A stretch of DNA of 64,000 nt, from assembly GCA_032622095.1 (NCBI GenBank), contig CP136066.1, forward strand, positions 3,121,784-3,185,783, written 5' to 3'. Every line of letters begins with the position of its first letter. The stretch's first letter is position 1. Positions 1 through 12,990 of the stretch are shown one piece after another. The notes under the pieces were generated by a model, which was not told the DNA's origin, searched no databases, and was given only the letters and a program-made list of their open reading frames with translations. Source of the stretch: Siphonodentalium dalli (taxonomy: Eukaryota > Mollusca > Scaphopoda > Gadilida > Siphonodentaliidae). Both the position numbers and the translations under genes were made by a program.

Positions 1-1059
1 ATAGTAAGATATAGACAGACTTTGTTCTTATGCCATTCAGAAATATGGCATAAACAGTATGTTATTGTCAATTTTTCCCCCTTTGTTATGTAATCAAAAG
101 CAAAAAAACGTTTCCTGGCTTTTGTTTAGATCCGGATATAGTAAACATAAAGAACGTTATTTGTTACTGTTTTCCTGATATAGAAATAACAAAGAGCGTT
201 TATATCGTTGTTGTGAGATTAACCAATATAATTGCGTGTGTTATGTAATCAGAAGCACAACTTCTGTAACACGAGCAGTCTCTTGTTTACGTACACCATC
301 GGACGTCTTGAGGACAATATACTATTTACGCGCTGATTATGTTTGCCATAATTATGAGCGGAACTGTATATATTTTGGTGTTCCGTCTGTTGATGGCGAT
401 TTGAACTAATATAACTATATCTGCAACGAACGCCGCCCGTGCCTTTAAAGGAACTTTACGTTTATATTTGTCCTGACACATTTGTTTGGAGTATACGATA
501 TAACAATACGTACATGCTATTACATGCTTACATATAAACTAGCGGAAAATGACCGAAACTTAGAGAGTCATGTGTACCTATAAGAAGCCGTAGTTGTTAT
601 TTCACTGAAACCTTCAAAATTTAACATAATATATTTCGCTTTCCGACAGTTTATGCGAGCACAATAGTATGCGCCCAGTACAGACCGGACCCTTTCTTTT
701 GGACTATATTATTCAATGTCTTGTACCATTACAGATGGTATTTAACATATAATAACTACAATTTTGTGTTTGAATACCTGAATCATCTCATTAGCAGCCG
801 CGCGTGGAAATTCAGACACTCGTGAGATATTTCGGTATTCATACACAAAAATGTAGGTATTCTCTACGACATGCAGTAGGTCACTGTCAGTGCCATGGTA
901 ATTTGGTTGCATCGAACTATGTTTGCTTGTTGCTGACGGTGGCAATACAATAGTAAAATCATTAATAAATGTCAAAAGAAGTGCAACTTTTCTTAACAGT
1001 ACCAAACCCCAGATTAATTTATGAAAGATTTGAATAAAACAACGTGTTGCTTTGTGTGT
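1..1059. other. AT-rich sequence, no gene seen
   Basis: No reading frame here resembles a known protein, and I see no tandem or inverted repeat of note. A short phrase at about 176-200 (ataacaaagagcgtt) recurs near 51.96-52.02 kb, so part of it may be an old dispersed repeat. Exons of an intron-containing gene cannot be excluded by eye. Confidence 0.5.
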
Positions 1060-1168
1060 AATAGTGGACCTGGTATAACGAATAGTGGACCTGGTATAAC
1101 GAATAGTGGACCTGGTATAACGAATAGTGGACGTGATATAACGAATAGTGGACCTGGTATAACGAATA
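1060..1168. repeat. 21-bp minisatellite, 5 copies
   Basis: Five consecutive 21-bp units contain gtggacctggtataacg. The fourth has two substitutions (gtggacgtgatataacg). The unit length is a multiple of three, so a minus-strand frame stays open across the array and reads as repeated TRSTIRY. That frame is not evidence of a gene. Confidence 0.95.
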
Positions 1169-3072
1169 AATAACAACTCAACCAATATTACCGTCGACGT
1201 ATTCGAGATGGTTAAAATTAACTCCTTTTCGGTGTATGTATAGTTCAGGTATAGTTTAAACCGAGCGAGGCTCTAAGCTATATGTGGTCGTCGATCAGAG
1301 AAACATCGCCGCGATATAGGATTAACCAATCAGTGACGTGACGTCGATCATAGGTTGACTAGTACTTTTGATCGCCGGTCGCACAAAAACATTCGCATAA
1401 TATGCTTACGTTGTTCATTTCAATTATGAGCAACCGAGGAAATGTTCTGGGGATAACTATATAAACCACCGACGAAAGGAATGTAGTAAGTTTCCAAATT
1501 ATATATATTTAACACACATTCCGCTGACAGATTCAGTCAGACTCGATACCGATTTGCGGATTGTATCGGGTGAGTGTTCGAAACATAATCGTGATTCCGT
1601 GTCTATATTGACAAATGGCAAATAAAATAGATTGGGTCAATCATATCGTAAACGTTAGCGGAGGTATACATTCAGCCGCTACCATATAAACTATCCGGTT
1701 CATAAAAAAAACCCAGTTGGCGAAAACGAGCAACGGTGATTAGGTCTGAAACATATGAACCTACGCATCGTGACGCATTGGATCGCGACCTGCTCACTGA
1801 CGAGAACAATCTGAATCGTTACGCGGTTCTCGTGGAAGTACATTCGTCCATATATATCGACAAACCATGTACTTATCGGAAAGTATCATACTAGAATATT
1901 GAATCGCACATTGGCTTGATTCTGTGAATTTTGGGAATATTATTCTGGCAATATACATGTGTTAGTTAGTACTAACTTTACTGGTTGATACATCCTCATT
2001 TTAACCGTTAAATAATCCGATACGTGTTTTATTATATGACATACCAACAGTGTCAAACCCATTATACCTGAAATACCTTAATGACCCGTTTATGTGTGGA
2101 TCCATCAAATGTACAATAATGTGACTCATGATGTCAAAATTTAATAAACAGGATATACAATTCCTATTAATAACTAATGACGTCGAGTGTTTCCTATTTA
2201 TATGAAAATCCGGTAGATATCTTGATTTATCAACTAATGTTCCGTATCATTTAGTACGGGACTTTTAGAACAAAGTTTATGATCATGTAATACTGTAAAC
2301 TATACTTGCATTGACGTTCCAGTTTGCGTTTGATGTTTATCGTCAACGGGGGAGAATCAATGCTGCCGAAGCGACGCTATTAACGAGGCAACCAGTGACC
2401 GGTGTTCAATGAATTTAGTTCGACTAGGTAGTATTTCACACCCGTAACTAGGAATTGGTGTAATTTATGACTACTGTGAATCTTGAGAGCCGTCACTATA
2501 GTCTAACAGTATCGGGATGCATTGGAAACCAATGCAACACTACTCATCCAATGGATACCGCTGTTAAATACTTTTATTAAATTCCAAATCAGAAGGAATA
2601 TGTCTGTTGCATATAGCAGATACAGATCACACTACTGCGAATTTGCGATATAATTACATGATCTACCTATATTGAAATTAAGCTTGGTCTTTTTGTGAGC
2701 TAATTTAGACCAGAAAAGACACAGCAAAATTATGTCAGTGATGTAACTAACATAATGAGCGTGGAACAAGTGGACGCGATCATTCACATGATCACACCTG
2801 GTTTCACGTAGCGCTTTAAATGTCGTTACATGATAACATCACTTTATCTATTAATTCAAGAAACATAATATACATGGTAAGCTGGTTCTGCTATACGGCA
2901 ATGATGTTGATTGTTCCTAGTGAGTTAGATACGGGTTATCCACCCAAATAAACTGATCCTACTACATATAACTTCATGCATAGTTCAACATGAGCTGTCT
3001 CGAATACACGGGTGGAAACAGTTGGCTACAGCCCCCTGTTGGCAGGTTTAGCAACCCCTCCCCCGTCCGAAG
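1169..3072. other. AT-rich sequence, no gene seen
   Basis: About 1.9 kb with frequent stops in all frames. I see no repeat, RNA gene or recognisable coding exon. Confidence 0.45.
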
Positions 3073-3775
3073 ATCTGCAACGATGAGCCCGGTGTAGCTA
3101 TAACCCTTCTGTATGTTAACCATGCAGAAACATGCATTTATAATATTCTCCTGTTTTCGAACTTCATTTCAGTGAAAATGACATCAACATTTTCAAAATA
3201 TTAAGAAAGATCTAGAATTTTGAAATGAAATGAGAGACAAAAATACAAAACCGACCATCTATAGACATGGTCTAATTTAACAGAGCATTAATGATAACTG
3301 ACTCAAATTTAATGATAGAACAAATTATAGTTGTAGCCGAGGTATAACTGGTCTGTGTGATCCACAGATTGACCTTTATTAGCCTGATCGGTCTAAAATA
3401 GATCCATTATATTGATTGGTCTAATATAGACCAATATTAGGACGATATGTCTAAATAGACCGATCGGTCTAAAATAGACAGATCAGTCTTTCACTGCCTG
3501 CATGCATCTATAATGAGGGGAATCTCTCTACGCTGTTCTATAATTATATTTCAACCAATAACTAAACTTGGATGCCCTTTTATATGGGATACCTTTTTCG
3601 TATTTATTAGCTAATTGCACTTAAGCGTGAGTGAATTGCGTTAATTTAACTTACGCTTAAGCGTAATGTGGATATTGCATAATGCTAAAGCGTTATATAA
3701 TTATGACTTCATGTACGCTTTAGCATCATTCATATACTGCAATGATGAACCCGGTGTAGCTATAACCCCTTTGTC
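3073..3775. repeat. Palindromic-motif cluster bounded by a 38-bp direct repeat
   Basis: Two imperfect direct repeats (about 3073-3110 and 3737-3775) share the phrase cccggtgtagctataaccc. Between them lie two kinds of short palindrome. At 3376-3490 there are several versions of agaccgatcggtct. At 3605-3735 there are versions of acgcttaagcgtaa and gctaaagcgt. The same two motifs occur together at 25.4-26.8 kb, so this is probably a diverged relative of that cluster. Whether the direct repeats are LTR remnants, a duplication or chance neighbours is not resolved. Confidence 0.6.
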
Positions 3776-4440
3776 ATGGTATCGTAGCCGCCGCATCGTG
3801 GCATCATGTAATATCGAAATAAACTCGTATAGCGACTAACATCTAACACAGATGCATATAAATGTACACGACACACACTCTTGTATGCATATTGGACATG
3901 CAGGTTCACATATCGTAGCCTATATTAACATTAATCCATGGGGTAGCTGGTAGGGCCCAATACTTAATGTCCATATTATTGTCATGTACCCATACTGCAT
4001 CCTTTATATCGAACTGGTCATGTCTAATATGGTACTAGGACAACCATAATTAGACATTTAGTTTTCATGTGTTTACGTACCATGCCTAATAACCATGTGT
4101 GTCACCATTTTCTAACAGCAGAGACTAATGCTTGGGATATATGTGAACAAGCAATTTTTTACAAAATTGGGTTGCATTTTGCAAGCTATATTGATTATTT
4201 GTGTCTAAAACGCCTCAATGTGCCAAATTTAAGACAGATCAAAACAACAAATACCGTCGATACCATTGATAGGTCCATTCAATTTGAAAATATGGTCAAG
4301 ACATGAACAGTTAATTTTTGCCGATTTTGATGTTAAGTTTGTAAGAGAGAAAAATCAAGATTTCTGGTAATGTACTTTTGTGAATGGGGTAATTTTGTTG
4401 CAGGGACATGTGGTCGACAGTTATGTGTGTATTGTCAGGG
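3776..4440. other. No gene seen
   Basis: Contains one short plus-strand reading frame (4067-4306, 79 codons) with no recognisable domain or compositional signature. I do not call it a gene. Confidence 0.4.
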
Positions 4441-4590
4441 GGCCGAAAAAAACTGCGGGACACAACGTACCGGGGGTGGGGGGGTACCTAGGCGTAAAAA
4501 ATTTACACGTAAATTTTTTCCATATTCATTTAGGGGGGGGGGGGGGAGTTGTCGGAAAAAATTTGCATGTAATTTTTTTCCAAATATGTA
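4441..4590. repeat. G-run dispersed repeat fragment
   Basis: Contains G runs at about 4482-4490 and 4533-4546, each followed by phrases such as gtcggaaaaaatttgcatgt. The same architecture (long G run, then gtcggaaaaa or gtcgaaaaa and T-rich text) recurs at 5.2, 28.3 and 45.5 kb. This is therefore probably a fragment of the same dispersed family. The G runs are also places where sequencing length errors are likely. Confidence 0.6.
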
Positions 4591-5160
4591 TTTTCAGACT
4601 CACGACTTCAATTTTCTCTCATTTTATAGAATATGGATTAACCTTAATATCCAAATCATATATAATATACATGAGTAGTACAATCCACCTAAAACAATTT
4701 TGGATAACCACTGTCTTGGTTTACATGTGATATTGACCCCATTAACCCTCTTAATAATGCCGACTATGTCAGTGTCTACCAGTCGAATGCAGAATTCTAC
4801 CCTGCGATCGCTTATCTGGCAAATTTTTACTGCAGAACTATCCCATGTATTAAACAATTTCTCCTCCAATGGTATCAGAAAACAGTTATATGCTGGTATC
4901 TCACTCATCTCATTTGCATCTTTTTCAAAGTCGAGGTAATGACTAGTTGTCATTTTTTAAAGTGCATACAAAGCGTTGCGATCACCAATATACATGTTTG
5001 TACATGTCATGACATCACGAGGTACAAATATGCGTTCTACTGGTAGACAATGACCATTTTAGTCATAATAATCTAAACTAAGTTACCAAGCACCTTCTCG
5101 TGAATTGTATGCTCCGGTGTTTTTTTCGGTTTCCGGTCAAACCGAGTTGTTGGAGTAGAT
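4591..5160. other. No gene seen
   Basis: Both strands carry short open frames (minus 4624-4953, 109 codons; plus 4700-4939) that overlap each other. Neither has a recognisable motif. Confidence 0.4.
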
Positions 5161-5325
5161 TTGATTTTTGTTTTCTGGGGGGGGGGGGGGGCAAATGGTC
5201 AGTGGAAAAAACTGCATGTTTTTGCTGTATTGGGGTGGGGGGGGGGGTACCAAAATCGAAGAAAACAGTTTTTTCAACCCTGTGTCTGCAGTTTTTTTGT
5301 CCGCCCCCCCCCTGGTATTGTGCTC
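5161..5325. repeat. G-run dispersed repeat fragment
   Basis: Two long G runs (about 5177-5191 and 5236-5248) flank ggaaaaaactgcatgtttt, and a C run lies at about 5304-5312. Layout and wording match the G-run repeats at 4.5, 28.3 and 45.5 kb. Short ORFs over it are Gly-rich artefacts of the G run. Confidence 0.6.
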
Positions 5326-7175
5326 AATATCCAGAGATTAACGCTTCGTGTTAGCCAACAGCAATAGGACCACAGTTCCAATGTTTACCGAGCAGACCGT
5401 GGACCTATGTACGCCATCCTCTCAGACGGCCCTTGGGAGACACATTGTAACACAAATATAGGCATTCACCAGCAGAGTCTGAGTAAAGAAAAAACCCAGT
5501 ACGCGACTCAATAAATAAAGTGAACAATTACACAACTGCGATGTTAATGGGTCTTCTTGTGTAATTGTGATTTTTGTGGGTGGGGGGGGCGGTTCAGAAG
5601 CGACGTGAACAACTAGGTTATTAGCGCGCGCCGCGTGTATACTATTATCCAAATTATATATAGCTGTCGTCCGATGGGCATTTTATTTATAGATAATGGG
5701 TATTTTTCCGGTTTAAAAGTCGAACTGCGCGACAAGGAGGCCGAGTCCGGTAAAAGATGTAGTTGGGAATTTCAATTTCGTTTATTGTCCTTTACATTGT
5801 TATGTCAATAATGTTGATTTTTGGTTTGTGACAAGCTATGTCAATTACAAATAAAAAAAATGAAAAGATTATTTGTAAGTCTTATATTTCAACTTTTATA
5901 GATATTTTTCGTTCTGCAGCCCACTGATCGGAGACGGCCGAGTTGGTCGCCGGTTCGTTAATTAGATGCTGGTTGTTATTGTTATTTTAATGGAATTCTG
6001 TGTTGATCATTCGCGAAACCAATATATTTTATATTCTAATATGATAATATGCAAGGCATATAAAGAACGACCCCCGACATAATATTAAGCAGACGGACAA
6101 TGCAAAGGATCGTGTAAGTAGTCGTGAAACTATATATTGGGCCTATACGCATGTCAGCGACGCGAATGCTTGATTGTTAGTGCACATCGTTTTGGATGCC
6201 AGTGGACTTCGATGAGTACATGATGCCTTAATATAGCCTATCGGCATTTGATAATAAAAGCCTCTATATTGTAATGTATAGAGTGAATGTAGTAGACTAC
6301 AATGTACGTCGCTGCGATTAAGCGAAGACGACACAATGCGTCCAGTCATGTCTGGATTTTGGCCCGCAGAGACAAATGACGTTTAGATGTCACGACGCCG
6401 TACCTGCCTGCATTTAGCTAACAATTGAAACTGATCTAATATTAACCTTTGCATGACATATTCACAACAACTTACTGTTTATAAATGAATACTTTAGTTG
6501 TCCATTGCCACATATCGGAAGTAGTAAATTCGTTTCATTGCTGATTCCGCGATTTTTGTGAAACCACTGCCGGAAGTAACGCGAGTTTTCCACGAAAATG
6601 TGTAATTTATGTGTGACGTCACAAGTACGCGCGCCCATCTGTTACCTATACACGACCCGAGTTCGGGCGAGCAAGCGCGCCGAGCGGGGTCGTTATAATT
6701 ACAATCATGGGTATATACTACATGATCTTGAGCGCGTTACCATTTCTGACATTGGTTTTCTTGTGTCTACTCTGTCTCCGCTTCCGGTGCCCCACACTGG
6801 ATGCACGTCAGCAGTCTGAAGATAACACATCACATTTCGAATCACCCGCCCCTCAATTAACTGGTCGGCAGTAATGCGTGCACCGCGCTCCATCGACCGG
6901 GGTTATCGCTTCGAGCGAGCCATCACCAATCGAACCACAAATGTGACGTGTCAGTTCAATGAGTTAATCTTCATTGCAGATGCAGATTTCTAAAACTAAA
7001 TCTGTTTGTGTAATTTGATATGCTCCTTCAACAGACATTGAATTCCAGACTGCAGATTGAAGAAATTTATGACTTCTCATCTGCTTGAGATCAATACTTG
7101 GCCGAGCCTATTCTCTCATTCGACCTGATTCGAGTTAGATCCGCACATCAGGGCGCGTGGTTACCGATCTTTAGC
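5326..7175. other. No gene seen
   Basis: Mixed-composition sequence with a further short G run near 5580-5590. The stretch 6540-6900 is somewhat richer in GC and CpG than its surroundings (for example gcgcgcc, gagcaagcgcgccgagcg). It could be regulatory or an eroded exon, but I can assign nothing. Confidence 0.4.
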
Positions 7176-7177
7176 CC

Positions 7178-7262
7178 GCGCTGGACCGAAAATTACTTTT
7201 GCCAAATATTTTGCCAAATGAAAATATTTTTGCCAAATTCGTTTAGAAGTTGCCAAATGCTA
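7178..7262. repeat. Short 'tgccaaat' repeat, copy 1
   Basis: Four close repeats of ttgccaaat in plus orientation follow a cgcgctgg phrase. A similar stretch in the opposite orientation lies at 8352-8450. The pair probably represents two copies of one short dispersed element. Confidence 0.45.
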
Positions 7263-7419
7263 TCACCGATAGTATTAATTTATGCAACCCAGGTGTTATA
7301 TTTTGATAATCGCTATTTGAACGACTTATGATATCAATAGGAAAGCAGTTAATTATTAATTATTATCGCATCTGTATTGAGGTTTATCATACAACAATAA
7401 ACAAATCGTCGCATCAGTG

Positions 7420-7920
7420 CTATAAGGTCGTAACTCCATTTTGGCGGGAAATGAGTATTTGATATCATTCGAATCGTGAGAAAAAATCCAATCCGCATGG
7501 CCAAACTGTTTTTGCATTGGATGGCAAATATTCTCACAAACCAGTGACACAAATGTCGTATCTCCAGCGATCTTCACAATTATTCGTGCTATAAGGTCGT
7601 ATGTCCAACAGCAGCCAATCGGATGCTTCATGTTGTCCACGTGACTTATGTTTTGTGTTTTTAAATTCTCAAATGTGTGCTATATGGTCGTATCTCCATG
7701 TTAGTCACATGATCATTTGGTGATTTAAATTTTGTGATTGTTCCACAAATTTCTGTATGATGATGCACATGAGTGAATATTCATAATGTAGAACAGGCAC
7801 TTTTTAGTTCATAGACACATGCGATTGCCACCATATTTAGCTTAATCTATATTTATAATCACAAATTTTGCACGGAAACCAATCGTCGTTTGCGTACGCA
7901 AAAGGTCGTAGCTCCAAACA
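7420..7920. repeat. Region with a recurring 'ctataaggtcgta..tcca' motif
   Basis: A conserved phrase recurs at irregular spacing: gtgctataaggtcgtaactc near 7421, gtgctataaggtcgtatgtc near 7589, gtgctatatggtcgtatctc near 7677 and caaaaggtcgtagctcc near 7900. On the minus strand two overlapping open frames (7349-7552 and 7356-7640) both read the motif as a YDLIA-type peptide but in different frames. This could be a frameshifted coding remnant or simply a DNA repeat. I do not recognise a protein family. Confidence 0.4.
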
Positions 7921-8351
7921 AGTTATTGCTTTTAAAAGAAAACGAGGGAGTAAACAGAAAACATATGTGGTTCAATGGACAACTAATGTCAGTTTTCATT
8001 GGGATAAATACAACAATACGTCATGCTTTGTCAACATTAGGATACATGTTGTCTGAGAACTTCAACCTTCAATTTCGCGGAAAGTTGAAAATGTGGGTTA
8101 CGACATTATAACACTGATGCGACGCAATGACTGAACAATACGATTATAGAAGGGTTCCTTCCTCAGAGGATTAGCTAAGTACACACCACTGCAATAAATA
8201 CTGGTAATCACACCACCCTAATGCTATATCAGGTTGAAGGCATATTGATAGGCGTTAACTTTTCCAAAACACCACTAATATACAACTATAGTGTAGTCCT
8301 TATATTAATGGTTAATTGATTGACCAATTATTTTCAACCATCTTGAGAAAT

Positions 8352-8450
8352 TAATAAGAGACTTGCCAACACTTTTTCCAAACGAAAATATTTTTTGCCA
8401 AATGTGAATTATTTTTGGCAATGGCAAATTTGGCAAGTGGCAGCGCGAAC
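8352..8450. repeat. Short 'tgccaaat' repeat, copy 2 (inverted)
   Basis: Repeats of atttggca and ttttggca here are the reverse complement of the motif at 7178-7262, again next to a cgcg-containing phrase. The copy lies just upstream of the 61-bp satellite. Confidence 0.4.
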
Positions 8451-8586
8451 CCTGACCACAGTGTAAAGTGAACACATTTCGTATAGTAAACTACAGACAA
8501 GTACGAACAGCTAAATAAATGATATAGTCGTACATTTTTCCGACGGTCCAAAAATGTGTTCGCAGAACTGACGATTGGGAGTCCGT

Positions 8587-11080
8587 TTGCGTGAGTATCG
8601 TGCCACTCAAAGGTCGTGCCACTCACAGTGATATCATATAGTTATGTTTGCGTGAGTATAGTGCCACTCAAAGGTCGTGCCACTCACAGTGATATCATAT
8701 AGTTATGTTTGCGTGAGTATAGTGCCACTCAAAGGTCGTGCCACTCACAGTGATATCATATAGTTATGTTTGCGTGAGTATAGTGCCACTCAATGGTCGT
8801 GCCACTCGCAGTGATATCATATAGTTATGTTTGCGTGAGTATAGTGCCACTCAAAGGTCGTGCCACTCGCAGTGATATCATATAGTTATGTTTGCGTGAG
8901 TATAGTGCCACTCAAAGGTCGTGCCACTCGCAGTGATATCATATAGTTATGTTTGCGTGAGTATAGTGCCACTCAAAGGTCGTGCCACTCGCAGTGATAT
9001 CATATAGTTATGTTTGCGTGAGTATAGTGCCACTCAAAGGTCGTGCCACTCGCAGTGATATCATATAGTTATGTTTGCGTGAGTATAGTGCCACTCAATG
9101 GTCGTGCCACTCGCAGTGATATCATATAGTTATGTTTGCATGAGTATAGTGCCACTCAAAGGTCGTGCCACTCGCATTGATATCATATAGTTATGTTTGC
9201 GTGAGTATAGTGCCACTCAAAGGTCGAGCCACTCACAGTGATATCATATAGTTATGTTTGCGTGAGTATAGTGCCACTCAAAGGTCGTGCCACTCACAGT
9301 GATATCATATAGTTATGTTTGCGTGAGTATAGTGCCACTCAAAGGTCGTGCCACTCGCAGTGATATCATATAGTTATGTTTGCGTGAGTATAGTGTCACT
9401 CAAAGGTCGTGCCACTCGCATTGATATCATATATTTATGTTGGCGTGAGTATAGTGCCACTCAAAGGTCGTGCCACTCGCAGTGATATCATATAGTTATG
9501 TTTGCGTGAGTATAGTGCCACTCAAAGGTCGTGCCACTCGCAGTGACATCATATAGTTATGTTTGCGTGAGTATAGTGCCACTCAAAGGTCGTGCCACTC
9601 GCAGTGATATCATATAGTTATGTTTGCGTGAGTATAGTGCCACTCAAAGGTCGTGCCACTCACAGTGATATCATATAGTTATGTTTGCGTGAGTATAGTG
9701 CCACTCAAAGGTCGTGCCACTCGCAGTGATATCATATAGTTATGTTTGCGTGAGTATAGTGCCACTCAAAGGTCGTGCCACTCGCAGTGATATCATATAG
9801 TTATGTTTGCGTGAGTATAGTGCCACTCAAAGGTCGTGCAACTCGCAGTGATATCATACAGTTATGTTTGCGTGAGTAAAGGTCGTGCCACTCGCAGTGA
9901 TATCATATAGTTATGTTTGCGTGAGTATAGTGCCACTCAAAGGTCGTGCCACTCGCAGCGATATCATATAGTTATGTTTGCGTGAGTATAGTGCCACTCA
10001 AAGGTCGTGCCACTCGCAGTGATATCATATAGTTATGTTTGCGTGAGAATAGTGCCACTCAAAGGTCGTGCCACTCGCAGTGATATCATATAGTTATGTT
10101 TGCGTGAGTATAATGCCACTCAAAGGTCGTGCCACTCGCAGTGATATCATATAGTTATGTTTGCGTGAGTATAGGGCCACTCAAAGGTCGTGCCACTCGC
10201 AGTGATATCATTTAGTTATGTTTGCGTGAGTATAGTGCCACTCAAAGGTCGTGCCACTCGCAGTGATTTCATATAGTTATGTTTGCGTGAGTATAGTGCC
10301 ACTCAAAGGTCGTGCCACTCGCAGCGATATCATATAGTTATGTTTGCGTGAGTATAGTGCCACTCAAAGGTCGTGCCACTCGCAGTGATATCATATAGTT
10401 ATGTTTGCGTGAGTATAGTGCCACTCAATGGTCGTGCCACTCGCAGTGATATCATATAGTTATGTTTGCGTGAGTATAGTGCCACTCAAAGGTCGTGCCA
10501 CTCGCAGTGATATCATATAGTTATGTTTGCGTGAGTATAGTGCCACTCAATGGTCGTGCCACTCGCAGTGATATCATATAGTTATGTTTGCGTGAGTATA
10601 GTGCCACTCAAAGGTCGTGCCACTCGCAGTGATATCATATAGTTATGTTTGCGTGAGTATAGTGCCACTCAAAGGTCGTGCCACTCGCAGTGATATCATA
10701 TAGTTATGTTTGCGTGAGTATAGTGCCACTCAAAGGTCGTGCCACTCGCAGCGATATCATATAGTTATGTTTGCGTGAGTATAGTGCCACTCAAAGGTCG
10801 TGCCACTCGCAGTGATATCATATAGTTATGTTTGCGTGAGTATAGTGCCACTCAAAGGTCTTGCCACTCGCAGTGATATCATATAGTTATGTTTGCGTGA
10901 GTATAGTGCCACTCAAAGGTCGTGCCACTCGCAGTGATATCATATAGTTATGTTTGCGTGAGTATAGTGCCACTCAAAGGTCTTGCCACTCGCAGTGATA
11001 TCATATAGTTATGTTTGCGTGAGTATAGTGCCACTCAAAGGTCGTGCCACTCGCAGTGATATCATATAGTTATGTTTGCA
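8587..11080. repeat. 61-bp satellite array, about 41 copies
   Basis: The monomer begins gtttgcgtgagtatagtgcc and continues through two gtgccactc boxes and gatatcatatagttat, repeating every 61 bases with very few differences. Recurrent variants are cacagtg versus cgcagtg and caaagg versus caatgg. One monomer near 9869-9885 has an internal deletion (gagtaaaggtcg). The two gtgccactc boxes inside each monomer suggest that the monomer arose from a shorter internal duplication. No ORF runs through it. Confidence 0.97.
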
Positions 11081-12572
11081 GTGATCATTTTGCACTTAGT
11101 TACGCTGTTGTCGAGTTATAAACAGTCGCTGGTTCGATGATCACACGAACAGTTCGCGTGTCCATGTTTGGCTTCACAAAACCGTTTTCGTTGCTACGGA
11201 GATGGTAAAACGAAAACTGACAGAAAGAACACGAATTGTAGTGACGTAGTGCCCTATTTTGTAATTCTTATCCATAGTAGTTGATTTTGTGAGATATGTC
11301 CTTTTTGAAAACTATTTGATGGATGTAATCTAAATCTGCAGTTATTAATTAAGCAAGGCATGAACCACTCCCATGATACTCTGGACTTAACACTGTCATT
11401 ATATGGAAACATAATTTGTATTTAACACTTTTGTCGGTTTCAATTCATTCTGAGAAACTGAACTGTTCGTGTTCATTTGAAATTTGGCTAGATCGAGCCA
11501 GAATTAGTTGTACATCTAACTGACAAAATTCTTAAAACACAAAAACAAATATATTTAATCACGAAACTATACATAATGGTAGTGGTCGGATCAGCGTAGC
11601 GAGGGGATTGAACTCAACCTGGCATCCAGCGTGGTCCACTCTCTGTATTCTCTAGCGTCTAGATCTAAAGACTATAATAACCCATGGTTGGGTGGCGCGA
11701 ATAAACATCCAATGATGTACACTGCAGGCAACAATGTTGTTTTTAAATAATTGCATTGTGTTGCTTTTCTAAACAAAATGGTACAAGACTGAAAGCCGTC
11801 AGTCCGTAAGCCGGCAAACAACTATGTTCCTGTCTGCCATTCGGCCAATAGTCCTAGGATTGTATAGCACACTATATGTAATCGGGGTTCACGATTAGAT
11901 GGCTAGTGGCATCTAATCGCGAGCACCATATCCATTTTCATAATTATGTACAATATATTACGCATACCATAAGCACTAACATCGATGTATTGGGCATAAG
12001 CATACCAACGACAAGATCTGAGTTATAGCTATTACATATTCGAATGGAACGAAACCCGATTTGAGAAATCGATTTTCGATTTCTAGGAAGAAATCGCGGC
12101 TTATCGATACATCGATCGCCAGTGACAGCTGCCAGTATCATGACATATAACGCGGGATCTATATACCGATAATCGTTAGCTTTGAATGCACAATACTATG
12201 TCATACTGATCGATATGCATCCATGCGATCTAAGAATGTGCAACATGCATTCATGGAAGTGAAGTCACCTAACGCATTGATAGTTTAACCTAACATTAAA
12301 TGGGTCGTTCGGGATAAATACAATTCATTTGTATCTGGAATCGAACCAGCTTCGCCATTGATAAATAGTCTAGGACTGACTCCACTGTTGCATACTATGC
12401 ATCTTACAATATAAATAATATTTTGTATCAACTGGTGTTCCATGATAGTTTTGGCTGTAGAACCGACTTGTAACCAATATGAAAGATATTTTGTTCTGGC
12501 ACCAAATGATTTGGTTTTACAGGCCGCCAAAGACCGAATATTAGCCGCTAAAAACAATAAATTGGCGCGAGA
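11081..12572. other. No gene seen
   Basis: AT-rich sequence between two tandem arrays. Short minus frames at 11944-12141 and 12285-12575 have no recognisable domain. Confidence 0.4.
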
Positions 12573-12990
12573 CAAGTAATGGTGTTTAAATTCACGCAGT
12601 CAAGTGATGGTGTTTAAAATACACGCAGACAAGTGATGGTGTTTAAAATGCACGCAAACAAGTGATGATGTTTAAAATACACACATACAAGTGATGGTGT
12701 TTATAATATACGCAGACAAGTTATTAATTTTAAAATACACGCATACAAGTGATGGTGTTTAAAATACACGCAGACAAGTGATGGTGTTTAAAATATACGC
12801 AGACAAGTTATGGTGTTTTAAATACACGCAGACAAATGATGGTGATTAAAATACGCGCAGACAAGTTATGGTGTTTAAATTACACGCAGACAAATGATGG
12901 TGATTAAAATACACGCAGACAAGCGATGGTGTTTAAAATACACGCAGACATGTTATGGTGTTTTAAGTGATCGTGTTTTAAGCGGTGGTG
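12573..12990. repeat. 29-bp minisatellite, about 13 degenerate copies
   Basis: Units of about 29 bases read caagtgatggtgtttaaaat followed by acacgcaga. Substitutions are scattered (ttatgg, gattaaa, tatacgc). The array frays at its right end into shorter gtgttttaag repeats. The amount of divergence suggests an older array than the large satellites. Confidence 0.93.

Noticed and set aside
3073-3775. LTR retrotransposon remnant bounded by the 38-bp direct repeats
   Set aside because: Repeats are too short, lack clear tg...ca ends with duplications, and no primer-binding site, polypurine tract or gag/pol text lies between them.
8587-11080. Possible CRISPR-like array
   Set aside because: The repeats are contiguous 61-bp monomers with no unique spacers, and the setting is eukaryotic. 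The same applies to the other satellites.
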